This document shows, in pieces, positions 34,293 through 44,308 of a stretch of DNA of 64,000 nucleotides; within the stretch, counting starts at the first letter, position 1; every line of letters begins with the position of its first letter. The position numbers were made by a program, and so were the translations under genes. The notes beneath the pieces were generated by a model, which made no database searches, was not told where the DNA came from, and worked only from the letters and a program-made list of their open reading frames with translations. The DNA comes from Hydrogenophaga taeniospiralis CCUG 15921. GTDB taxonomy: Bacteria > Pseudomonadota > Gammaproteobacteria > Burkholderiales > Burkholderiaceae_C. The stretch spans positions 124,001-188,000 of the forward strand of contig NZ_BCWR01000005.1 of the NCBI RefSeq assembly GCF_001592305.1, written 5' to 3'.

Positions 34293-35957
34293 TCAGTTCT
34301 TCTTGCTGGCAGCCACCTTGGTGACCGCGCGTTTGGACGGTGTGCGGGCCTTCGCGGTGCGGGTTCCAGCCTTCTGGACCGCCTTTTTCCGCGTGGCGAC
34401 CTTGACGGATTTTTTTGCACTGCGCGAGCTGGCCACCGCCGAGCGCTGCGGCAGCATCAGCGTGATGCGCTGGCCCGGTTTGAGCCGCGCGTTGATCGCC
34501 AGCCGGTTCCAGCCGGCCACGCTGACCGCACTCACACCGTAGCGGCTGGCCAGCCTGCTCAGGGTGTCGCCCTTGCGAGCCCGCACCGAGCTGCGCCGCA
34601 GGGTGACCTCGGGTTGCAGGCTCAGATGCCCGTTGTCGGCCACGTGCAGGGGAACGTCACCGTTGCGTGTCTGCGAGCGCGGCACCAGCAGACTGGAGCC
34701 CGCGCGCACCCTCATGCGGGGCGGGATGTTGTTGACTTCGCGCAGTTCCGCCTCGCTCATGCCCACCCGGGCGGCCGCCTGCGCGGCGGTCATGGTGGTG
34801 GGCACGACCCAGGCGGTCCAGCTGGCCAGCGGACCCGAGAAGGTCTGCAGGTTCTGCTGGAAGACCACTGCGTTGTCCCAAGGCAGCAGGATGTTGGGCG
34901 TGCCCGCGGCCATCACCACGGGGCGGTTGAGCGAGGGGTTGAGGGCTCGGAAATCCTTTTCGCTGACCCCGGCGAGCTGGGCGATGACGGCCACGTCCAT
35001 GTCGCGCTCGAGCGTGACGGTGTCGAAAAACGGGTGGTTGCCGATCAGGGGCAGGGTGGTGTTGAAGGCTTCCGGCCGGGCCAGGATGTTTTTCACCGCC
35101 TGCAGCTTGGGCACGTACATGCGGGTTTCCATCGGCATGCTCAGGTCGAGGTAACCGGTCGGCAGGCCCGCGCGCTGGTTGCGCGTGATGGCGCGGTTGA
35201 CGTTGCCCTGGCCCCAGTTGTAGGCGGCCAGTGCGAGGTGCCAGTCGCCGAAGCGGCCGTGCAGCTGCTGCAGGTAGTCGAGCGCGGCGCGGGTGGAGGC
35301 CAGCACATCGCGCCGGTCGTCGCGGAAGATGTTCTGCTTCAGATCGAAAGACTGGCCGGTGGCGGGCATGAACTGCCACATGCCGGCCGCCCGCGCGCTG
35401 GAGACTGCCTGGGGATTGAACGCGCTTTCAATGAAGGGCAACAGCGCCAGCTCCATCGGCATGTTGCGGCGCTCGATCTCCTCGACGATGTGGAACAGGT
35501 AGCGGCTGGAGCGCTCGGTCATGCGCTGGATGTAGTCGGGTCGGGTGGCATACCACTGCTCACGGTCGCGCACCAGCTCGTTGTCCAGATCGGTCATGGC
35601 GAAACCGCGCCGGATGCGGTCCCACAGGTCGGTGGGGGCCGCGAGGGTGACCACGGCGGGCAGGTTGGTGCTGGCCACGCCGATTTCGCTCAAGGGCGCA
35701 TCGGGGAACACACTGGGGGCAGGGGAAGCCTTGCTGGTCGTGGCGCCCGGGGTGGTTGTGGTGGCCGGGGACGTGGTACCCGGAGGGACCGAGGCGCAGC
35801 CCGCGAAGAGCAATACCGAGGCCGCCAGCGTGCAGAAACCCAGGCGTGTGCGCCGCTGGGTTGGCGCTGACTGGCGCGGCGAACCGGCGCGAACGGCTGC
35901 AGGAACCGGTGCTGCGGAAAAAAGGTGAGCGGAAGCGGTGGGCACGGCAAGGGTCAT
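34293..35957 (-). CDS. mltD: Membrane-bound lytic murein transglycosylase D, LysM-containing lipoprotein
   Basis: About 554 residues. The lipobox LLFAGC lies about 55 residues from the chosen start, an unusually long N-terminus. The SLT catalytic domain has the active-site Glu in PFIESAFNP and the AGMWQFMPATGQ motif. A LysM peptidoglycan-binding domain lies near the C-terminus (KGDTLSRLASRYGVSAVSVAGW), then a Lys-rich tail. It cleaves glycan strands to anhydromuropeptides. Its ATG at 35957 overlaps the gloB stop by four bases; an ATG at 35975 is an alternative. The gloB-mltD neighbourhood is conserved. Confidence 0.92.
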   Translation of the reverse strand: MTLAVPTASAHLFSAAPVPAAVRAGSPRQSAPTQRRTRLGFCTLAASVLLFAGCASVPPGTTSPATTTTPGATTSKASPAPSVFPDAPLSEIGVASTNLPAVVTLAAPTDLWDRIRRGFAMTDLDNELVRDREQWYATRPDYIQRMTERSSRYLFHIVEEIERRNMPMELALLPFIESAFNPQAVSSARAAGMWQFMPATGQSFDLKQNIFRDDRRDVLASTRAALDYLQQLHGRFGDWHLALAAYNWGQGNVNRAITRNQRAGLPTGYLDLSMPMETRMYVPKLQAVKNILARPEAFNTTLPLIGNHPFFDTVTLERDMDVAVIAQLAGVSEKDFRALNPSLNRPVVMAAGTPNILLPWDNAVVFQQNLQTFSGPLASWTAWVVPTTMTAAQAAARVGMSEAELREVNNIPPRMRVRAGSSLLVPRSQTRNGDVPLHVADNGHLSLQPEVTLRRSSVRARKGDTLSRLASRYGVSAVSVAGWNRLAINARLKPGQRITLMLPQRSAVASSRSAKKSVKVATRKKAVQKAGTRTAKARTPSKRAVTKVAASKKN

Positions 35958-36727
35958 CGGAAGTCGTTTTTCCATTCACGAAGCGTGGCGAAGAGGCTCA
36001 CATCATCGTCGGGTGTGTGGGGAGCGTGGGCGATGGCGGCCCGCCGCACGGCCGTCTCGCGGGTGCGCAGAAACGGATTGATCTTTTTCTCGAGTCCGAT
36101 GGAGCTGGGCAGCGTGGGAAAGTTCAGGGCGCGCTGTTGCTGGCAGTGCGCGGTGTACTCCGCCAGCGCGGCATTGCCCGGCTCCACCGCCTGCGCGAAC
36201 TTCAGGTTGGACAGGGTGTACTCGTGCGTGCAGCAGACGCGGGTGGCATCGGGCAGGGCGCTCAGGCGGGTCAGAGAGTCCAGCATCTGCGCGGGCGTGC
36301 CCTCAAACAAGCGGCCGCAGCCGCCCGAAAACAGGGTGTCGCCACAGAACAGCAGTGGCGCGCCGTCCACGTCGGTGCAGTGGTACGCGATGTGACCGGC
36401 GGTGTGGCCAGGGACTTCCAGCACCTCGAACACCAGGCCCAGGGCTTCGACCCGATCGTGCGCGGACACGCGCCGCAGCGGTTCGGGCATGGGTTCGCGG
36501 GCCGGGCCGATCACCCGCGCGCCGGTGGCTTGCCGCAGCTCGGCCACGCCACCGGTGTGGTCCGCGTGGTGGTGGGTGATCAGGATGGTGTCAAGTTCCA
36601 GACCCTTGTGTTCCAGCCACTGGAGCACCTGGCCGGCCTCTCCGGGGTCGACCACGAGCGCGCGGCGCTGATCGTGCAAAACCCAGATGTAGTTGTCGGT
36701 GAAGACCGGGATGGGGTGTAACTGCAT
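35954..36727 (-). CDS. gloB: Hydroxyacylglutathione hydrolase (glyoxalase II)
   Basis: A 257-residue metallo-beta-lactamase-fold enzyme with the full dinuclear motif THHHADHTGG (51-60), VPGHTAGHIAYH, GDTLFSGGCGRLFEGT and CTHEYTLSNLKFA. It hydrolyses S-lactoylglutathione to lactate and glutathione, completing methylglyoxal detoxification. The ATG at 36727 gives the usual start MQLHPIP; one at 36736 adds three residues. Confidence 0.96.
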   Translation of the reverse strand: MQLHPIPVFTDNYIWVLHDQRRALVVDPGEAGQVLQWLEHKGLELDTILITHHHADHTGGVAELRQATGARVIGPAREPMPEPLRRVSAHDRVEALGLVFEVLEVPGHTAGHIAYHCTDVDGAPLLFCGDTLFSGGCGRLFEGTPAQMLDSLTRLSALPDATRVCCTHEYTLSNLKFAQAVEPGNAALAEYTAHCQQQRALNFPTLPSSIGLEKKINPFLRTRETAVRRAAIAHAPHTPDDDVSLFATLREWKNDFR

Positions 36728-37032
36728 GGAAGTCATTCGGGTCGCCAGCGCAATGCTTGCCGGCACTTGGCCTGGTCGCGCCACCGCTGCGGGCGACGGC
36801 AGCTGGCGGACCGAGAGTATCGCAGAGCAGCACGCCTGTCCGTGTTTCAAAAACGAACCGACAGACGGCCGTTGGCTCGACCGGGCAGGACAGTCCGATG
36901 CGAAGGCACGCACCCTCCTGGTGGGGTGCCGTCCACGGGCTAGGTGGCGGTGGGCCGGGCGAGCGATTACGATGGCCTCCGCTTCACGGCGGGCAGCCCT
37001 TGCCCGCCCGTGCCACCCGGAGATTGTTTGCA
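36728..37032. other. Divergent intergenic region, gloB / methyltransferase
   Basis: It must hold promoters for both divergent genes. A GCGGGCA-gccct-TGCCCGC hairpin without a T-run lies near 36990-37010, in the leader of the methyltransferase gene. I see no convincing gene here. Confidence 0.5.
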
Positions 37033-37911
37033 TTGAACCCCGACACCACCCCGGGCCTGCCGACCGACGGCATGACCGATTGGCTGCGCACCGCGCCAGG
37101 ACAGTACGTGCTGGGCTGGGAGCAGGCCCAGTTCGATCTGGCCGTGGCCGACCTGTTTGGATACAACGCCCTGCAACTGGGCCTGCCCGAGCTCGCCACC
37201 CTGCGGACCAACCGCATGCCGCACCGCTGGCTGGCGCTGCCCGAGGAGCTGGCGGGGTCCGATGCGCCGGTCGCGGGCGGCCTGCACAGCCACCCGGGCG
37301 CTTCCAACCAGGGGGGATCGACCTGGAACCGTGGTGCGCCACCGCCGCAGACACCACCCCGCGTGGCCCTGATCACCGACGCCGCGGCATTGCCGTTTCC
37401 CGCCGCCTGTCTGGATCTGGTGGTGCTGCCGCACACCCTGGAGCTCAGTGCCGACCCGCACCATGTGCTGCGCGAGGTCGAGCGGGTGCTGGTGCCCGAG
37501 GGCCGGGTGGTGATCTCGGGCCTGAATCCGGCCAGCCTGTGGGGCCTGCGCCAGGGGCGCGGCCGGCTCGGGTCCCGCCTGGGCCTGACGGCGCTGGGTG
37601 CCGAGAGCCTGTATCTGCCCGAAGCGGGCGAGTTCATCGGCCCCTGGCGCTTGCGCGACTGGCTGCGCCTGCTCAGTTTTGAAGTAGAGTCGGACCGCTT
37701 TGGCTGCTACCGGCCCGCGGTGCGAACCGAGAAGTGGTTGCAGCGAACGGCCTGGATGGACCGCGCCGGCGCCCGCTGGTGGCCCATTTTTGGCGCGGTG
37801 TATTTCGTGGTCGCGGTCAAGCGGGTGCGCGGTGTGCGCCTGCTGGGGCCGGCCTGGAAACCGCGGCGAGCCACCTCGGCGGCCCCGGTGTCGGTCGCGC
37901 ACCGCCACTGA
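37033..37911 (+). CDS. SAM-dependent methyltransferase-like protein
   Basis: About 292 residues. It resembles class I methyltransferases of the DUF/UbiE-like group found next to rnhA and gloB in betaproteobacteria. The post-SAM core is visible ([32 protein letters not shown], then [20 protein letters not shown]). A glycine-rich motif I is poorly conserved, so activity is uncertain. I chose TTG 37033 because GGAG lies ten bases upstream; ATG 37072 is an alternative. The target is unknown. Confidence 0.75.
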   Translation: MNPDTTPGLPTDGMTDWLRTAPGQYVLGWEQAQFDLAVADLFGYNALQLGLPELATLRTNRMPHRWLALPEELAGSDAPVAGGLHSHPGASNQGGSTWNRGAPPPQTPPRVALITDAAALPFPAACLDLVVLPHTLELSADPHHVLREVERVLVPEGRVVISGLNPASLWGLRQGRGRLGSRLGLTALGAESLYLPEAGEFIGPWRLRDWLRLLSFEVESDRFGCYRPAVRTEKWLQRTAWMDRAGARWWPIFGAVYFVVAVKRVRGVRLLGPAWKPRRATSAAPVSVAHRH

Positions 37912-37963
37912 GCGGAAGGCCGCCCGGCCCGCAAGCGTCGTTTTTTTCTCTGGAGCATATCGA

Positions 37964-38398
37964 TTGAACCATGTGGTGATGTACACCGACGGCGCCTGCA
38001 AGGGCAACCCCGGCCCTGGCGGCTGGGGTGTTTTTCTCAAGGCGGGCGGACACGAAAAGGAACTCTGGGGCGGTGAGCGCGTGACCACCAACAACCGCAT
38101 GGAGCTGACCGCCGTGATCGAGGGGCTCGCCGCGCTCAAGCGGCCGTGCAAGGTGTCGGTATACCTCGACAGCCAATACGTGCGCAAAGGCATCACCGAG
38201 TGGATACACGGTTGGAAGACCAAGGGCTGGAAGACCGCCGCCAAAGAGCCGGTGAAGAACGCCGACCTGTGGCAAAAGCTCGATGCGCTGGCGCACGACG
38301 GCGTGCACCATATCGAGTGGCACTGGGTCAAAGGCCATGCGGGCGACCCGGGCAACGAGCGCGCCGACGCCCTGGCCAACCGGGGCGTGCCGGGTTGA
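37964..38398 (+). CDS. rnhA: Ribonuclease HI
   Basis: A 144-residue RNase HI with catalytic Asp9 ([11 protein letters not shown]), Glu47 (NNRMELTAV), Asp69 (VYLDSQYV) and Asp135 (NERADALAN), plus the WVKGHAG loop. It cleaves the RNA of RNA-DNA hybrids. TTG 37964 has TGGAG eight bases upstream; ATG 37979 would remove five residues. Confidence 0.96.
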   Translation: MNHVVMYTDGACKGNPGPGGWGVFLKAGGHEKELWGGERVTTNNRMELTAVIEGLAALKRPCKVSVYLDSQYVRKGITEWIHGWKTKGWKTAAKEPVKNADLWQKLDALAHDGVHHIEWHWVKGHAGDPGNERADALANRGVPG

Positions 38399-38545
38399 GT
38401 TGAAGCGGGCTGAGGCCCTCAAGCGCCGGGCGCAGGCGGATTGAACTTCCCAGGGTTCCAGCCGCTCTTGACTGATACATTGCAACTCTTTGTTGGCAAC
38501 GGCGCCCAGGCTGGTACCGACTCCCCGATCCAGACGATTCAAACC

Positions 38546-39802
38546 ATGGCAAACAAGACGCTCTATGTGGTGGTGGCCGCTGCTGGCCTGGGGCTGGCCT
38601 CTGCGGGCGCTTGGTGGTTCCAGCACCGGGCGGCGCCGGCTTCGGCCAGTGCCACCAGCGTCGGTCAGGGAACGACCGGCGCGGCTGCGGGTGGCGTGGC
38701 CGCAAGCCGTGCAGGAGGCGCCGCTGGCATGCCGGGGGTCGAGGTGACGCGGGTCAAGACCTTGCGCATCCAGGACGATGCCCAGGCCGTGGGCACGCTG
38801 CGTTCGCGCCAGAGCGTGACGCTGCGGCCGGAGGTCAGCGGGCGCGTCGCGCAGATCGCCTTCGCCGATGGGGCCCGCGTGCGGCGCGGCCAGTTGCTGG
38901 TGCAGCTCGACGACGTGCTGCAGCGGGCCGAACTCAGCCAGGCCCAGGCCCAGCTCTCGATGGCCCGTGCCAATTTCAAGCGCAACCAGGAACTGGTGGC
39001 CGAGAACTTCGTGGCGCAGCGCGTGCTGGACGAAAGCCAGGCCAGCCTGCAGGTGGCCGAGGCCCAGGTGGCGCTGGCGCAGGCGCGCCTGCAGCGCATG
39101 CGCGTCACCGCGCCGTTCGATGGCACGGTGGGCCTGCGCAGCATCGATCTGGGCGACTACGTCAAGGATGGCGCGGACCTGGTCAACCTGGAAGACACCT
39201 CGGCCCTCATGGTGGATTTCCGGTTGCCCGAGCGTTACCAGACTCGCATCGCCGCGGGCCAGACCGTGCAGGTGACGCTGGACGCCTTGCCCGGCAAGGC
39301 TTTCGCGGCCCGGGTGCAGGCGGTGGACCCGCTGCTGGACGCCAACGGCCGCTCGGTGGCCGTGCGCGCGATGCTGCCGCCATCGCCCGACGTCGAGCTG
39401 CGCCCCGGCATGTTTGCCCGCGTGCTGACGGTTTTTTCGGTAAACGACAAGGCGCTGGTGGTCCCCGAAGAGGCGATCGTGCCGCAGGGCGGCAAGCAGT
39501 TCGTGTTCCGGCTGGAGAAAGAAGGCGAGGGCGATGCGCTCAAGCTGGTGTCGCGCCGCACCGAGGTCCAGGTGGGCGTGCGCCAGGGCGCGCAGGTGCA
39601 GGTGGTGACCGGGCTGAGCGAGGGCGACACGGTGGTCGTGGCCGGTCAGCAGCGGCTGCAGCGCGATGGCACGGCCGTGCGGGTGGTGGAGATGGGTTTG
39701 CCCGAAGCGGGGCCCCGTGAGGCGGCTCCGGCGGCTGGCCCAGACGCCGCGCCGGTCACGCCGGCGCCCGCTGGCGCCCGCCCGGTACCGGCCGGCGGTT
39801 GA
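38546..39802 (+). CDS. RND efflux periplasmic adaptor (membrane fusion protein)
   Basis: A 418-residue adaptor. It has an N-terminal membrane anchor (residues 5-23), biotinyl/lipoyl halves (LRPEVSGRVAQIAFADGARVRRGQLL and VTAPFDGTVGLRSIDLGDYV), a coiled-coil hairpin (RAELSQAQAQLSMARANFKRN) and beta-barrel domains. The C-terminus is a Pro/Ala-rich tail. It links the RND pump encoded 33 bases downstream to an outer-membrane channel, whose gene is not in this window. Confidence 0.93.
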   Translation: MANKTLYVVVAAAGLGLASAGAWWFQHRAAPASASATSVGQGTTGAAAGGVAASRAGGAAGMPGVEVTRVKTLRIQDDAQAVGTLRSRQSVTLRPEVSGRVAQIAFADGARVRRGQLLVQLDDVLQRAELSQAQAQLSMARANFKRNQELVAENFVAQRVLDESQASLQVAEAQVALAQARLQRMRVTAPFDGTVGLRSIDLGDYVKDGADLVNLEDTSALMVDFRLPERYQTRIAAGQTVQVTLDALPGKAFAARVQAVDPLLDANGRSVAVRAMLPPSPDVELRPGMFARVLTVFSVNDKALVVPEEAIVPQGGKQFVFRLEKEGEGDALKLVSRRTEVQVGVRQGAQVQVVTGLSEGDTVVVAGQQRLQRDGTAVRVVEMGLPEAGPREAAPAAGPDAAPVTPAPAGARPVPAGG

Positions 39803-39835
39803 CGCGCCAGGCACCGATGCACAGGAGCAGCCCGC

Positions 39836-42800
39836 ATGCAATTGCCTGAAATATCCATCCGCCGGCCGGTGTTCGCCTCCGTGCTGTCCATGCTCATCCT
39901 GCTGGTGGGCTGGGTGGCGTTCAACGGCCTGACGGTACGCGAGTACCCCAAGATCGACGAACCCACCGTCACCGTCAGCACCACGTTTACCGGGGCCTCC
40001 AGCGAAGTGGTGGAGTCGCAGGTCAGCAAGACGCTGGAGGACTCGCTCGCCGGCATCGAAGGCGTGGACATCATCACATCCATCAGCCGGCAGGAGCGCA
40101 GCCAGATCACGGTGCGCTTCAAGCTGGAGCGCGACCCCGACTCGGCCGCCGCCGACGTGCGCGACAAGGTCAGCCGCGTGCGCCAGCGCCTTCCCCAGGG
40201 CATCGACGAGCCGGTGATCGCCAAGGTCGAGGCCGACGCCTTCCCGGTGATCTGGCTGGCGTTGAGTTCGGACACCCACGACTCGCTGCAGCTCTCCGAC
40301 TTCGCCAACCGTCTGGTCAAACCGGTGCTGCAGACCGCGCCCGGCGCCGCCGACGTGCGGGTGTACGGCGAACGCAAGTACGCGATGCGCGTCTGGATCG
40401 ACCCGGACCGTCTGGCCGCCTACAGCCTGACGGTGCAGGACGTGGAGGATGCGCTGCGCCGCTCCAACCTGGAGGTGCCGGCCGGACGCATCGAAAGCAC
40501 GCTGCGCGAGTTCAACGTGACCGCGGCGACCGACCTGCGGACCCCGGCGCAGTTCCGCGACGTGGCCCTGCGCAACGTCAACGGGCAGACCGTCCGGCTG
40601 GGCGACGTGGCGCGTGTCCTGCAAGGCCCGCAGGACGAGCGCAGCTCGGTGCGCCTGAACGGCCGCGACTCGATTTCGCTCGGCGTGATCCGGCAGGCCA
40701 CCGCCAACCCGCTGGAACTCTCGGCCGGCGTGCGCGAGCTGCTGGAGAAGGTCAAGAAAGACCTGCCGCCCGGGGTGAACGTGGACATCGCCAACGACAA
40801 CTCGGTGTTCATCGACCGCTCCATCAAGGCCGTCTACCTCACCATCGCCGAGGCGGTGGTGCTGGTGGCGCTGGTGATCTTCGTGTTCCTGCGCACCTTG
40901 CGCGCGTCCATCATCCCGCTCATCACCATTCCGGTCAGCCTGATCGGCTCGTTCGCCCTGATGGCGCTGTTCGGCTTCTCCATCAACACCCTCACGCTGC
41001 TGGCCCTGGTGCTGGCCATCGGGTTGGTGGTGGACGACTCCATCGTGATGCTGGAGAACATCTTCCGGCACATCGAAGAGGGCCTGAAACCGTTTGACGC
41101 CGCCATCAAGGGCGCGCGGGAAATCGGCTTCGCCGTGGTCGCCATGACGCTCACGCTGGCCGCGGTGTACGCGCCACTGGCCTTCACCCCGGGGCGCACC
41201 GGGCGCTTGTTCGCCGAGTTCGCGCTGGCGCTGGCCGGCGCCGTCGTGGTCTCGGGCTTCGTGGCGCTCACGCTCTCGCCCATGCTGTGTTCCAAGCTGC
41301 TGCGGCACAACCCCAGGCCCACGCGTTTTGACGGTTTCATGGAGCGTGTGCTGGTGGCCGCCACTCGGGTCTACAGCTCGGCGCTGGCGTTGGCGCTGCG
41401 GGCGCGCTGGCTGGTGGTGGGCGTGATGATCGCCAGCGCCCTGGGCAGCTGGGCCCTGCTGCAGACCACCAAGCAGGAGCTCGCACCCCTTGAAGACCGG
41501 GGCGTGATCCTGGCCAACATCAACGGGCCGGACGGTGCCACCCTGGCCTACACGCGCCGCTACGCCGAAGCGATCGAACGCATCGGCCAGGACTACCCCG
41601 AGTTCGATCGCATCTTCAGCAACATCGGCAATCCCACCGTTGCGCAAGGCAGCGTGTTCCTGCGCGCCAAGCCTTGGGAGGAGCGCAGCCGCACCACGCA
41701 GGAGATCGCGCGCGAGATCGCGCCGCGCCTGGCGGCCCTGCCCGGCATCAGCGCCTTCCCGATCACGCCGCCTTCTCTGGGCCAGGGTTTCCGCGAACGA
41801 CCCATCAACTACGTGATTGTCACGTCGGACAGCTACGACAACCTTGCGCGGGTGGTGCGCGAGTTCCAGGACGCGCTGGCCAGGAACCCCGGCTTCGTGC
41901 AGGTGGACACCGACCTGCGGCTGAACAAGCCCGAGATCCGCATGGACGTGGACCGCGAGCGGGCGGCCGACATGGGCGTGAGCGTGGACGCCATCGCGCG
42001 CACCGTGGAGACCCTGCTCGGCGGGCGCACCGTGACGCGCTACAAGCGCGAGGGCGAACAGTACGACGTGGTGGTGCAGACCGACAGTGCGCAACGCAGC
42101 ACGCCCGACGACATCGACCGCCTGTTCGTGCGCGGCCGGGACGGCGCCATGATTCCGCTGGCCTCGCTGGTGAAGATTCGCGAGGTGGTGGTGCCCCGCG
42201 AACTCAACCACTTCGGCCAGCGCCGCAGCGCTTCCATCACAGCAAACCTCTCGCCCGATCTCGCGCTGGGCGACGCGCTCCAGTTCATGGACGCCACGGC
42301 GCGCGAGATATTGCCCCCGGGCTACACGACCGACCTCAACGGCCAGAGCCGCGAGTTCCGCAATTCCTCGGGCTCGCTGGCCATCGTGTTCGTGCTCTCG
42401 CTGCTGTTCATCTACCTGGTGCTGGCCGCGCAGTTCGAGAGTTTCATCGACCCGCTGGTCATCATGCTCAGCGTGCCCTTGTCCATGTTGGGCGCGCTGC
42501 TGGCGCTCAAGCTCAGCGGCGGCACGCTCAACGTGTTCAGCCAGATCGGGCTCATCACCCTGGTGGGGCTGATCACGAAACACGGCATCCTGATCGTGGA
42601 GTTCGCCAACCAGCTGCGCGAACAGGGCCTGGACATCTTCGAGGCGGTGAAGCAGTCGGCCGCGCTGCGCCTGCGCCCCATCCTCATGACCACCGGTGCC
42701 ATGGTGCTCGGTGCCATGCCACTGGCGCTGGCCACCGGGGCCGGCGCCGAGAGCCGCCAGCAGATCGGCTGGGTGATCGTGGGCGGCATGAGTCTGGGCA

Positions 42801-42916
42801 CCCTGCTCACCATCTTCGTGGTGCCGACCATGTACACGCTGCTGGCGCGCAAGAAGCATGGTTCGCGTGTGCTGCCCGCCGCGGCCGCGCCGGGCGAGCT
42901 GCTGAACGCCAAATAG
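39836..42916 (+). CDS. RND-family multidrug efflux pump
   Basis: A 1026-residue HAE1-type pump with twelve predicted spans and two large periplasmic loops. Span 4 carries the proton-relay pair in LAIGLVVDDSIVMLEN, and span-flanking segments such as FRHIEEGLKPFDAAIKGARE are typical. The N-terminus MQLPEISIRRPVFASVLSM is the family start. It expels drugs or other hydrophobic compounds using proton flux. It forms an operon with the adaptor upstream and ends at a strong terminator (42936-42960). Substrates cannot be read from the sequence. Confidence 0.93.
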   Translation: MQLPEISIRRPVFASVLSMLILLVGWVAFNGLTVREYPKIDEPTVTVSTTFTGASSEVVESQVSKTLEDSLAGIEGVDIITSISRQERSQITVRFKLERDPDSAAADVRDKVSRVRQRLPQGIDEPVIAKVEADAFPVIWLALSSDTHDSLQLSDFANRLVKPVLQTAPGAADVRVYGERKYAMRVWIDPDRLAAYSLTVQDVEDALRRSNLEVPAGRIESTLREFNVTAATDLRTPAQFRDVALRNVNGQTVRLGDVARVLQGPQDERSSVRLNGRDSISLGVIRQATANPLELSAGVRELLEKVKKDLPPGVNVDIANDNSVFIDRSIKAVYLTIAEAVVLVALVIFVFLRTLRASIIPLITIPVSLIGSFALMALFGFSINTLTLLALVLAIGLVVDDSIVMLENIFRHIEEGLKPFDAAIKGAREIGFAVVAMTLTLAAVYAPLAFTPGRTGRLFAEFALALAGAVVVSGFVALTLSPMLCSKLLRHNPRPTRFDGFMERVLVAATRVYSSALALALRARWLVVGVMIASALGSWALLQTTKQELAPLEDRGVILANINGPDGATLAYTRRYAEAIERIGQDYPEFDRIFSNIGNPTVAQGSVFLRAKPWEERSRTTQEIAREIAPRLAALPGISAFPITPPSLGQGFRERPINYVIVTSDSYDNLARVVREFQDALARNPGFVQVDTDLRLNKPEIRMDVDRERAADMGVSVDAIARTVETLLGGRTVTRYKREGEQYDVVVQTDSAQRSTPDDIDRLFVRGRDGAMIPLASLVKIREVVVPRELNHFGQRRSASITANLSPDLALGDALQFMDATAREILPPGYTTDLNGQSREFRNSSGSLAIVFVLSLLFIYLVLAAQFESFIDPLVIMLSVPLSMLGALLALKLSGGTLNVFSQIGLITLVGLITKHGILIVEFANQLREQGLDIFEAVKQSAALRLRPILMTTGAMVLGAMPLALATGAGAESRQQIGWVIVGGMSLGTLLTIFVVPTMYTLLARKKHGSRVLPAAAAPGELLNAK

Positions 42917-42935
42917 GCTCTGTGGCCCCCAACAA

Positions 42936-42960
42936 GAAAGCCACCGCTAGCGGTGGCTTT
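42936..42960. terminator. Bidirectional terminator between RND pump and moeA
   Basis: AAAGCCACCGCTAGCGGTGGCTTTT is a perfect palindrome giving a GC stem flanked by A-run and T-run. It can stop transcription of the RND operon and of moeA arriving from the other side. Confidence 0.92.
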
Positions 42961-43000
42961 TCTCTTTTCTGTTGGGGCGCTTCGTGTCTGGTGCCGGGGG

Positions 43001-44296
43001 TCAGACCGCGCCGTCGAACATCATCACGTCCACCTCGTCGCCCACCGCCACGTTGCCCTGACCGTGGTGCAGCACGATCAGGCCATTGGCCTCGACCATG
43101 GAGCGCAGTACGCCCGAACCCTGGTTGCCGGTGGTGCGCACGGTCAGGCGGCCATCGGCCGAGCGCGTGACGATGCCGCGCTGGTATTCGGTGCGGCCGG
43201 GTTTCTTGCGCAGGGGTTCCAGGCTGTGGGCCCTGAGCAGCACGGGTTCGGTCCCGGTGCTGCCCATCATGCGCTGCAGGGCAGGGCGCACAAAGGCCAG
43301 GTAGGTGACCATCACGGCCACCGGGTTGCCCGGCAGACCGAAGAGAATGGCCCCCGCGCTCCCCGCTTCGCCGTTGAACCTTTTGGGAATGCGGCCGACC
43401 GCCATGGGCCGGCCCGGGCGCATCGCGATGCGCCAGAAAGCCACGTCACCCAGCTGCTTCATCATGAGCTTGGTGTGGTCGGCTTCGCCCATGCTCACGC
43501 CGCCACTGGTGATGATGGCGTCCGCCTGGGCCGCCGCCTGGCGGAACGCGGCTTCGAGCAGGGCCGGCTGATCGCCCACCACGCCCATGTCGATCACTTC
43601 GACCCCCAGGCGCGTGAGCAGACCAAACACGGTGTAGCGGTTGCTGTCGTACACCGCGCCTTCGCGCGGCGCCTCGCCCAGGCTCAGGATTTCGTCGCCG
43701 GTGGAGAAATACGCCACCTTGAGGCGACGAAACACCCGCACGGTGGGCAGGCCCAGGCTGGCGATCAGGCCCAGCGCGGCCGGGCCCAGGGTCTGGCCAC
43801 GGCGCAGCGCGGGCTGGCCCGCCATCAGGTCTTCGCCCGCGAAGCGGCGGTTGTCGCCGGCTTTCACCACGTCGGCCGGGATGTGCACGCGGTCGCCGTC
43901 GAGCTTCACGAACTCCAGCGGCACCACCGTGTCCAGCCCGGCGGGCATGATGGCGCCGGTCATGATCTTCAGGCACTCGCCCTCGGCCACCGTGCCGCTC
44001 CAGCCCTTGCCGGCGAAGGCCGTCCCGGCCACGCGCAGGCTCAGGGCCTGCCCGGTTTGCAGCTGGGCACTGTCGAACGCGAAGCCATCCATGGCCGAGT
44101 TGTCGTGCGGCGGCACGCTGATGGGCGAGACCACGTCTTGCGCCAGCACGCGGCCCAGGGCGCCGAACACGCCCACGTCTTCGGTTTCGGTCACCGGCTC
44201 GACCAGCCGCGCCAGGAACTGGTTGACGTCGGCCGCGCTCAAGGCCTGCGGGTCGTAGCCCTGCAGTTCGGCGGCGATCTGCTCAATGGTTTTCAT
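43001..44296 (-). CDS. moeA: Molybdopterin molybdenumtransferase
   Basis: A 431-residue MoeA. It carries PPHDNSAMDGFAF, a TGAIMPAGLDTVVPLE segment, a MoaB-like domain (TSGGVSMGEADHTK) and a C-terminal beta-barrel (LFGLPGNPVAV). It inserts molybdate into adenylylated molybdopterin. It lies 12 bases after mobA in the same operon, followed by the bidirectional terminator. Two neighbours make other steps of the same cofactor. Confidence 0.96.
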   Translation of the reverse strand: MKTIEQIAAELQGYDPQALSAADVNQFLARLVEPVTETEDVGVFGALGRVLAQDVVSPISVPPHDNSAMDGFAFDSAQLQTGQALSLRVAGTAFAGKGWSGTVAEGECLKIMTGAIMPAGLDTVVPLEFVKLDGDRVHIPADVVKAGDNRRFAGEDLMAGQPALRRGQTLGPAALGLIASLGLPTVRVFRRLKVAYFSTGDEILSLGEAPREGAVYDSNRYTVFGLLTRLGVEVIDMGVVGDQPALLEAAFRQAAAQADAIITSGGVSMGEADHTKLMMKQLGDVAFWRIAMRPGRPMAVGRIPKRFNGEAGSAGAILFGLPGNPVAVMVTYLAFVRPALQRMMGSTGTEPVLLRAHSLEPLRKKPGRTEYQRGIVTRSADGRLTVRTTGNQGSGVLRSMVEANGLIVLHHGQGNVAVGDEVDVMMFDGAV

Positions 44297-44308
44297 GGTC
44301 TGTCGGAG

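Noticed and set aside
37817..42859. A 1680-codon minus-strand open frame
   Set aside because: It lies opposite rnhA and the RND operon. Long antisense frames are common in high-GC codon usage. His/Gln/Arg bias and lack of domains argue against coding.
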